Positions 1 through 4,615 of a stretch of DNA of 5,706 nt are shown here, in pieces. The notes beneath the pieces were generated by a model. The model worked only from the letters and a program-made list of their open reading frames with translations, searched no databases and was not told the origin of the DNA. Numbering within the stretch: position 1 is the stretch's first letter; each line of letters begins with the position of its first letter. The position numbers were made by a program, and so were the translations under genes. Location of the stretch: positions 1 to 5,706 of the forward strand of contig CANGSD010000100.1 of NCBI GenBank assembly GCA_947455875.1. The letters run 5' to 3'. The stretch comes from Comamonadaceae bacterium. Lineage in GTDB: Bacteria; Pseudomonadota; Gammaproteobacteria; Burkholderiales; Burkholderiaceae.

Positions 1-621
1 CAACAGCGAGGGGCCTGCGTAGCCGCACCAGCCCGCGTGCGCGGTGACCACGTTGTGGCCCTGGAGGGCAGAAATCGGGATGAGGGCGCGCACCCTGACG
101 CCCGCGTCTTGCGCGAAGCGGGTGAGGGCGGCGCGAATGTGGGTGTAGGCCCGCGCGGGATCGTCGACGGCGTCGAGCTTGTTGATCGCAAAGACGATGG
201 ACGGCACACGCAGCAGGTGGGCCAGCAGGGTGTGGCGCCGGGTCTGAGGCAGCAGGGTCAGGCCAGGGTCCTGCCACTGCAGCTTCGTGGCATCGACCAG
301 CACCACCGCCGCATCGGCGCTGGAGGCGGCGGTGACCATATTGCGTGTGTACTGCTCGTGGCCCGGTGCGTCGCCGATGATGAACTTGCGCGCAGGCGTG
401 GCGAAGTAGCGGTAGGCCACGTCGATGGTGATGCCTTGCTCGCGTTCGGCCGAGAGGCCGTCGGTGAAAAGGGCCAGGTCCGTCTGGCCCGCGCGCGAGA
501 CGCTGGCCAGTTGGTCTTGCAGCACGGCGCGGGCGTCGACCAGCAGGCGGCCGATCAGGGTGCTCTTGCCGTCGTCGACGCTGCCACAGGTGATGAAGCG
601 CAGGGCGTTGGCGGTGGTCAT
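1..621 (-). CDS. cysN: Sulfate adenylyltransferase large subunit, GTPase (CysN), 3'-truncated by window edge
   Basis: GTPase subunit of cytoplasmic ATP sulfurylase. With CysD it makes APS from sulfate and ATP, driven by GTP hydrolysis. The first 207 codons are present and the frame is open to the left edge. The EF-Tu-like G motifs are visible in order: P-loop GSVDDGKST (residues 13-21), switch region EREQGITID (59-67), DAPGH (84-88), INKLD (146-150, the NKxD motif) and ISAL (183-186). GHEQYTRNM after DAPGH is typical of CysN/NodQ. The start is the ATG at 621-619, which overlaps the cysD stop by one base (TGATG); an AAGGA lies at 634-638, 12 nt upstream. Between VDAT (109-112) and QTRRH (126-130) there are about a dozen more residues than I expect in enterobacterial CysN. 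The beta-barrel domains, and any fusion to a CysC kinase domain, lie outside the window. Identification is very secure. Confidence 0.96.
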   Translation of the reverse strand, partial: MTTANALRFITCGSVDDGKSTLIGRLLVDARAVLQDQLASVSRAGQTDLALFTDGLSAEREQGITIDVAYRYFATPARKFIIGDAPGHEQYTRNMVTAASSADAAVVLVDATKLQWQDPGLTLLPQTRRHTLLAHLLRVPSIVFAINKLDAVDDPARAYTHIRAALTRFAQDAGVRVRALIPISALQGHNVVTAHAGWCGYAGPSLL

Positions 622-1553
622 CAGAAGTACCCGTCCTTCTTGCGTTTTTCCATGGAGGCCTCGGAGGTCTTGTCGTCCATCCGCGTGGCGCCGCGTTCGG
701 AGACGTCGACCGTGAGGGTTTCCAGCACCACGTCGCGGGCGTTGGCCGCCGGGCTTTCCACCGGGCAGGTGCAGGTGATGTCGCCCACGGTGCGAAAGCG
801 CACGGTGCGGGTTTGCACCTGCTCGCCCTCGCGCGGCGGGGTCAGGGGCGTGACGGGCACGAGCAGGCCCTTGCGCTCGACCACGGGGCGCGCGTGTGCG
901 TAGTAGATCGAGGGCAGGGCGATGGCTTCGCGCTCGATGTATTGCCAGACGTCCAGCTCGGTCCAGTTGGAGATGGGGAAGACGCGAAAGTGCTCGCCCG
1001 GTTGCAGTCGGGTGTTGAACAGGGTCCAGATTTCGGGGCGCTGGGCCTTGGGTTGCCATTGGCCGAAGCTGTCTCGGTGCGAAAAGATGCGTTCCTTGGC
1101 GCGCGCCTTTTCTTCATCGCGGCGCGCGCCGCCGATCAGCGCATCGAATCGGAATTCGTCGATGGCTTCGAGCAAGGTGACCGACTGGTGCACGTTACGC
1201 GCGTCACCGGGGTGGGCCAGGCGCCCAGTGCCGCGCTCGATCGAGTCTTCGACGCTGCGCACGATCAGCTTCGCGCCGAGTTCGTGCGCACGCTGATCGC
1301 GAAAGTCGGTGACCTCTTGGAAGTTATGACCGGTGTCGATCATCAAGAGCGGGTAGGGAATGCGGCCGCGGCCGAAGGCCTTCTCGGCGCATTGAAGGAG
1401 CACCAGCGAGTCCTTGCCGCCCGAGAACAGCAAGGCGGGGCGCTCGAAAGCAGCGGCGACTTCACGCAGGACGAAGATGGCTTCTTCTTCCAGGGCGTCC
1501 AGGTGCTGGTTGCTCACGGTCTTGAGCAGCTGCGGCGCGGTGCGGGCGTTCAT
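621..1553 (-). CDS. cysD: Sulfate adenylyltransferase small subunit (CysD)
   Basis: Catalytic subunit of ATP sulfurylase, transferring AMP from ATP to sulfate to give APS in complex with CysN. The protein is 310 residues, close to the 302 of E. coli CysD. It has the N-terminal LEEEAIFVLREVAAAF helix (21-36), the PP-loop SGGKDS (44-49) that binds ATP pyrophosphate, MIDTGHNFQEV (71-81), the basic segment GGARRDEEKARAKERIFS (141-158), the FPISNWTELDVWQYI block (192-206), and the family-typical C-terminus SMEKRKKDGYF. The frame stays open upstream, but the ATG at 1553 is chosen because it gives the family N-terminus, overlaps the cysH stop by 4 nt (ATGA) and has GAGGGAG 7 nt upstream. A longer start would run deep into cysH. 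The stop overlaps the cysN ATG by one base. The CTCP stretch at 261-264 replaces the enterobacterial GCYPLTG region; I take this as lineage variation. Confidence 0.96.
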   Translation of the reverse strand: MNARTAPQLLKTVSNQHLDALEEEAIFVLREVAAAFERPALLFSGGKDSLVLLQCAEKAFGRGRIPYPLLMIDTGHNFQEVTDFRDQRAHELGAKLIVRSVEDSIERGTGRLAHPGDARNVHQSVTLLEAIDEFRFDALIGGARRDEEKARAKERIFSHRDSFGQWQPKAQRPEIWTLFNTRLQPGEHFRVFPISNWTELDVWQYIEREAIALPSIYYAHARPVVERKGLLVPVTPLTPPREGEQVQTRTVRFRTVGDITCTCPVESPAANARDVVLETLTVDVSERGATRMDDKTSEASMEKRKKDGYF

Positions 1554-2281
1554 GCGGGGGCTCCCTCGGTTTTTTTCACGTGCAGGCCGCATTCCTTGGC
1601 GGCTTCGTCTTCCCACCACCAGCGGCCGGCGCGAAAGTCTTCGCCCAGGCTGATGGCGCGGGTGCAGGGGGCGCAGCCGATGCTGGGATAGAACTGGTCG
1701 TGCAAGGCGTTGTAGTCCACGCCCCGGGTGGCGATGTAGTGCCAGACGTCGCCCCAGGTCCAGTCGCAAAGCGGGTTGAACTTGGTCAGCGCCTCGGCGG
1801 TGTCGATGGCGGGCACCTCGGCGCGCGCGGCGGACTGTTCACGGCGCAGGCCGGTGATCCAGGCCTTCTGGCCCGCCAGCGCACGGGCCAGCGGCTCCAT
1901 CTTGCGGATGCCGCAGCAGGCCTTGCGCAGTTCGATGCTTCGGTACATGGCATCTTGGCCTTCGCGATCTACGAAGTGCACCACGGCTTCTTGAACCGGC
2001 CGGTAGACGGTGACCGGCACGCGGGAAGCGGCGCGGGTGCGCTCCATCAGTGCCAGGGTCTCGGTGTGCAAGGCGCCGGTGTCCAGCACGAACACGGGGA
2101 TGTCCAGGGCGAGCGCCTGGATGATGTGCGTGATGACGCTGTCTTCGGCGCCGAGGCTGGAGGCTTGGGTGACCGGTGCGAATTCGGCGGCAGCGCGTTG
2201 CAGCAGGGACTGCGTGCGGGCCAGCTTGGCGTCGAAGTCAGGGCTGGGACGAGCCTGCCGCTGCGGGGCCAAGTCGGTCAT
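1550..2281 (-). CDS. cysH: Assimilatory adenylyl-sulfate (APS) reductase, [4Fe-4S] type (CysH)
   Basis: Cytoplasmic thioredoxin-dependent reductase that converts activated sulfate to sulfite. It has 243 residues with the CysH PP-loop-like segment SSLGAEDSVI (41-50), LDTGALHTET (66-75), RKACCGIRK (119-127), TGLRREQSAAR (143-153), GCAPCTRAI (202-210) and the C-terminal ECGLH (230-234) carrying the catalytic cysteine, Cys231. The pairs Cys122/Cys123 and Cys203/Cys206 are the ligands of the [4Fe-4S] cluster that marks plant-type and bacterial APS reductases and is missing from E. coli PAPS reductase, so APS is the likely substrate. Some enzymes of this class also accept PAPS, which cannot be decided here. 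The ATG at 2281 overlaps the DUF934 stop by 4 nt (ATGA), with AAGGAAA at 2292-2298. The stop overlaps the cysD start by 4 nt. Confidence 0.95.
   Translation of the reverse strand: MTDLAPQRQARPSPDFDAKLARTQSLLQRAAAEFAPVTQASSLGAEDSVITHIIQALALDIPVFVLDTGALHTETLALMERTRAASRVPVTVYRPVQEAVVHFVDREGQDAMYRSIELRKACCGIRKMEPLARALAGQKAWITGLRREQSAARAEVPAIDTAEALTKFNPLCDWTWGDVWHYIATRGVDYNALHDQFYPSIGCAPCTRAISLGEDFRAGRWWWEDEAAKECGLHVKKTEGAPA
1561..1567 (-). promoter_or_regulatory. Ribosome binding site of cysD, inside cysH
   Basis: GAGGGAG on the minus strand ends 7 nt before the ATG at 1553. It lies within the last codons of cysH. Together with the ATGA overlap it decides for this ATG over the longer open frame upstream. 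Confidence 0.65.
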
Positions 2282-2676
2282 ACCGAGGCCGTTTCCTTGA
2301 ACAGGGGCTGTACGGTCACCGCATCGCCCTGGTAGTAGCGGGCATAGCGCGCGAACTGGCGGGCCGCATGGCCCGGGTCCTGGTCTGCGCGCAGTACGGC
2401 GCTGCTAAAGCCGGTGCGCTGCATCTGCACCAGTTGGTCGATCAACACATCGCCGGTGGCGCGGATCTCGCCGGTGTAGCCGCGGCGACGCCGCAGCAAA
2501 AAGGCCTGGCTGAAGGCGCGGCCGTCAGCGAAGCTGGGAAAGTGCAAGTCGATGCGGGTGATGCCGTCTAGCGCGATGTGGGACACGTCGGCGTCGTTGG
2601 ACAGGGTCAGCAGCCCCGCGGCGTCCGCCTGGGCGGCGTGGTCAGCGGCGGCAAGGAGTTGGAGGGTCTGTTGCAT
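2278..2676 (-). CDS. DUF934 family protein, sulfite-reductase-associated, function unknown
   Basis: A 132-residue soluble protein with no signal peptide, membrane segment or cysteine residue. The recognisable DUF934 core is LHFPSFADGRAFSQAFLLR (44-62), followed by GYTGEIRATGDVLIDQLVQMQRTGF (66-90), then a C-terminal stretch rich in Arg, Ala and Tyr (RQFARYARYYQGD, 106-118). The family is commonly found next to cysI in proteobacteria and is often labelled a probable sulfite-reduction protein, but I know of no established biochemical role. The lack of cysteine argues against an iron-sulfur electron carrier, so an accessory or assembly role for CysI is a guess from context. The ATG at 2676 overlaps the cysI stop by one base and has a strong Shine-Dalgarno. 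The frame is open further upstream, but that extension is a shadow of cysI. The stop overlaps the cysH ATG by 4 nt. Confidence 0.9.
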   Translation of the reverse strand: MQQTLQLLAAADHAAQADAAGLLTLSNDADVSHIALDGITRIDLHFPSFADGRAFSQAFLLRRRRGYTGEIRATGDVLIDQLVQMQRTGFSSAVLRADQDPGHAARQFARYARYYQGDAVTVQPLFKETASV

Positions 2677-4487
2677 CACGCCACCTCCCTGGGGGCATCC
2701 TCTGTGGGGGCAGCCCGCACGCTGTTGGCGGCGGTCCTGAACGGGTCCAGACCGACACGGCGTAGGGTGTCGATGAAGGTCTCGAACTGGTCGCCCGCGC
2801 TCACGCGCTGCTGGCGGTAGGTGTCGAGCACGGCCTCGATCACCTCGGGCACTTCGGCCGCCGAGAACGAAGGGCCCACCACCTTGCCCGGGGTCGCCTC
2901 GCCCGAGAGCGTGGAGCCGTCGGAGCCGCCCAGGGTGACCTGGTACCACTCCTTGCCGTCCTTGTCGACGCCCAGGATGCCGATGTGGCCGCTGTGGTGG
3001 TGGCCGCAGGAGTTGATGCAGCCGGAGATGTGCAGGTCGACCGCGCCGATGTCGTGCAGTTCGTCCAGGTCCTGATAGCGTTGGGTGATGGCCTCGGCAA
3101 TCGGCAGCGAGCGGGCATTGGCCAGGTCGCAGTAGTCGCCGCCGGGGCAGGCAATCATGTCGGTGAGCAGGCCGATGTTGGCTGAGGCCAGACCCAGGGC
3201 GCGGGCGTCGCGCCACAGGGCGGGCAGGTCGGACACGCGCACCCAGGGCAGCAGCAGGTTCTGACTGTGGGTGACGCGGGCCTCGCCGGCCGAATAACGA
3301 TCGGCCAGATCGGCCGCCGCATCCAATTGGTCGGCGGTGGCATCGCCCGGTGCCTGACCCAGGCGCTTGAACGAGAGCGTGACGGCGCGCAGGTGCGGAT
3401 CGCGATGGGCGGCGACGTTTTGCTGCAGCCAGCGCTGGTAGGCCGGGGCCTGATCGGTGGCGGGCAGCTCGGTGGGCGCTGCGGCGTCCAGCGCCGGCGC
3501 CTGGAAGCTGGCGCTGACGCGGGCCAGTTCGGCGGGGGTGACGGTGTGGGGTGCGCCGTCGTGGGTGGTGATGGCGAGGAATTCGGCGTCGACTTCGTCG
3601 ATATAGCGCTGGCCTTCGGCCTTCACCAGGATCTTGATGCGGGCCTTGTATTTGTTGTCGCGGCGGCCCCAGCGGTTGTAGACGCGCACCACGGCTTCCA
3701 GGTAGTTCAGGATCTGGTCGGCTGCCACGAATTCGCGCAGGACCGGGGCGATGACCGGCGTGCGGCCCATGCCGCCGCCAGCCGCTACACGAAAGCCCAG
3801 GGCGCCTGCAGCAGCCTGGACCAGGGACAGACCCACGTCATGCCAGGCGGTGGCGGCACGGTCTTCGGCGGCGCCCGTGATGGCGATCTTGAACTTGCGA
3901 GGCAGGAAGGCGAACTCGGGATGCAGGGTGCTCCATTGGCGAATGATTTCGCACCAGGGGCGGGGGTCGGCGACCTCGTCGGGCGCAATGCCGGCGAGTT
4001 CGTCGGTGGTGATGTTGCGAATGCAGTTGCCGCTGGTCTGGATGCCGTGCATGTCGACGCTGGCCAGCAGGTCCATCACGTCGGCGCTTTTGTCCAGCGG
4101 GATCCAGTTGAACTGCACGTTCTGGCGGGTGGTGAAGTGACCATAGCCCACCGTCAGGCGCGAGTGGGCAAAGCCGCCGCGAGGCAGAGGCACCGGGCCC
4201 AGTGCGTCCTGGCGCTGGCGTGCGCCTTCGAAGATCTCGGCCGAGGGCTGGTCGTAGTCGCGCGCGATGCGGGCTAGCACGCGCAGTTGTCGGCTGGCGA
4301 TCTCGCCATAGGGCACGGCCACGCGCAGCATGGGCGCAAAGCGCTGGACGTACCAGCCGTTTTGCAGGCGCAAGGGGCGAAATTCTTCTTCGGCCAGCTG
4401 GCCGCTCAGGCGCCGTTGCAGTTGGTCGCGGTATTGGGCGGCGCGCGCGCGGACGAACTGCCGGTCGAATTCGGTGTACTGATACAT
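2676..4487 (-). CDS. cysI: Assimilatory sulfite reductase hemoprotein (CysI; nitrite/sulfite reductase family)
   Basis: Siroheme/[4Fe-4S] enzyme carrying out the six-electron reduction of sulfite to sulfide in the cytoplasm. It has 603 residues with the duplicated family layout: ferredoxin-like half (about 45-145), first heme/FeS-type domain (about 150-310), second ferredoxin-like half (about 365-435) and second domain (about 440-585). The cluster ligands are Cys447/Cys453 (CPGGDYC) and Cys490/Cys494 (GCINSCGHHHSGH), matching the C-x5-C / C-x3-C spacing of E. coli CysI. Anion and siroheme contacts are likely Arg121 (TTRQN), Arg157 (NCIRN) and Lys198/Lys200 (RKFK). The nitrite and sulfite members look alike, but the cys context fixes sulfite. 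No cysJ flavoprotein is nearby, so a ferredoxin-like or other donor is possible. The ATG at 4487 is the only candidate: an in-frame TAA lies nine codons upstream with no other start between. No Shine-Dalgarno is visible. About 34 residues (80-113) look inserted relative to typical homologues. Confidence 0.95.
   Translation of the reverse strand: MYQYTEFDRQFVRARAAQYRDQLQRRLSGQLAEEEFRPLRLQNGWYVQRFAPMLRVAVPYGEIASRQLRVLARIARDYDQPSAEIFEGARQRQDALGPVPLPRGGFAHSRLTVGYGHFTTRQNVQFNWIPLDKSADVMDLLASVDMHGIQTSGNCIRNITTDELAGIAPDEVADPRPWCEIIRQWSTLHPEFAFLPRKFKIAITGAAEDRAATAWHDVGLSLVQAAAGALGFRVAAGGGMGRTPVIAPVLREFVAADQILNYLEAVVRVYNRWGRRDNKYKARIKILVKAEGQRYIDEVDAEFLAITTHDGAPHTVTPAELARVSASFQAPALDAAAPTELPATDQAPAYQRWLQQNVAAHRDPHLRAVTLSFKRLGQAPGDATADQLDAAADLADRYSAGEARVTHSQNLLLPWVRVSDLPALWRDARALGLASANIGLLTDMIACPGGDYCDLANARSLPIAEAITQRYQDLDELHDIGAVDLHISGCINSCGHHHSGHIGILGVDKDGKEWYQVTLGGSDGSTLSGEATPGKVVGPSFSAAEVPEVIEAVLDTYRQQRVSAGDQFETFIDTLRRVGLDPFRTAANSVRAAPTEDAPREVA
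2681..2690 (-). promoter_or_regulatory. Strong Shine-Dalgarno for the DUF934 gene, inside the cysI 3' end
   Basis: Reading the minus strand, AGGGAGGTGG lies just upstream of the ATG at 2676 and contains a long match to the anti-Shine-Dalgarno (GGAGGTG). It is encoded within the last cysI codons (Arg-Glu-Val of the PREVA terminus). It fixes the DUF934 start and is the best ribosome binding site in the window. Confidence 0.8.
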
Positions 4488-4489
4488 GG

Positions 4490-4511
4490 GCCGCGACTTT
4501 AGGGACGCGGC
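4490..4511 (-). other. Inverted repeat / potential RNA hairpin at the cysI start
   Basis: GCCGCG (4511-4506) and CGCGGC (4495-4490) form a perfect 6-bp all-GC stem around a 10-nt loop, ending 2 nt before the cysI ATG. In an mRNA starting upstream it would fold exactly where a Shine-Dalgarno should lie and could limit initiation. A 6-bp GC repeat can arise by chance in DNA this GC-rich. No T-tract follows, so it is not a terminator. Confidence 0.4.
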
Positions 4512-4524
4512 TTATGAATCCCAA
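4496..4524 (-). promoter_or_regulatory. Candidate sigma-70 promoter immediately before cysI
   Basis: On the minus strand TTGGGA (4524-4519; 4 of 6 to TTGACA) and TAAAGT (4501-4496; 4 of 6 to TATAAT) are separated by exactly 17 bp. If used, transcription would start at about 4488-4489, giving an almost leaderless cysI mRNA, which would fit the absence of a Shine-Dalgarno. Both hexamers are weak. An alternative -10 is CATAAG at 4516-4511, without a good -35, as is common for activator-dependent promoters. Only tentative. Confidence 0.3.
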
Positions 4525-4548
4525 CTAACTTTTTATTTGCGCCTTATG
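4507..4548 (-). repeat. Pair of near-identical 10-bp direct repeats, 32 bp apart
   Basis: On the plus strand GCGGCTTATG (4507-4516) and GCGCCTTATG (4539-4548) match at 9 of 10 positions; on the coding strand they read CATAAGCCGC and CATAAGGCGC. The 32-bp offset is about three helical turns, so both copies would face the same side of the DNA, as for cooperative binding of a LysR-type activator. No known consensus was matched. Confidence 0.4.
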
Positions 4549-4615
4549 CGGATATGCATATTCACGAGGATGGGCGCGGCTTGGCTGACCATTTGCGGCG
4601 CGATGCGGATAAGCG

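Larger units (their letters stand above)
4488..4615 (-). promoter_or_regulatory. Intergenic leader and probable promoter/activator region of the cysI-cysN operon
   Basis: The 128 bp between the mnmC stop and the cysI ATG contain the most AT-rich stretch of the window (about 4512-4565), as expected of a promoter. On the minus strand it holds CATAAG twice (4543-4548 and 4511-4516), TATCCGCAT twice (4603-4611 and 4546-4554), the palindrome ATATGCATAT (4552-4561) and a tandem AGTTAGTT (4523-4530). Cysteine operons of proteobacteria are usually activated by the LysR-type regulators CysB/Cbl, which bind such AT-rich, degenerate sites. A CysB role here is inferred from gene content, not from a matched consensus. 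I see no convincing intrinsic terminator for mnmC, so some read-through into cysI is possible. Confidence 0.6.

Noticed and set aside
37..903. 288-codon plus-strand frame opposite cysN and the 3' end of cysD
   Set aside because: Shadow of two well-supported genes; Gly/Val/Arg/Gln-rich translation without domain features.
1554..1769. N-terminal extension of CysD by 72 residues
   Set aside because: It overlaps cysH in another frame and is Arg/Leu/Pro-rich; the family N-terminus begins at the ATG at 1553, which has a ribosome binding site and an ATGA overlap.
813..2335. Two long plus-strand open frames (813-1691 and 1580-2335) opposite cysD and cysH
   Set aside because: Same GC-bias shadow effect; no recognisable motifs, and the minus-strand genes they oppose are unambiguous.
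2677..3216. N-terminal extension of the DUF934 protein by 180 residues
   Set aside because: It is the out-of-frame shadow of the conserved C-terminal half of cysI; the strong Shine-Dalgarno and the DUF934 length support the ATG at 2676.
3267..4277. 336-codon open frame on the plus strand, opposite cysI
   Set aside because: It lies wholly antisense to a gene with intact catalytic motifs; its translation is low-complexity Gly/Ala/Val/Asp with no family features. Long antisense frames are expected from third-position GC bias.
4561..4615. Possible intrinsic terminator after mnmC
   Set aside because: GC-rich blocks such as GCGCCGC and GCCGCGCC are present but are not reverse complements of one another, and no stem followed by a T-run was found.
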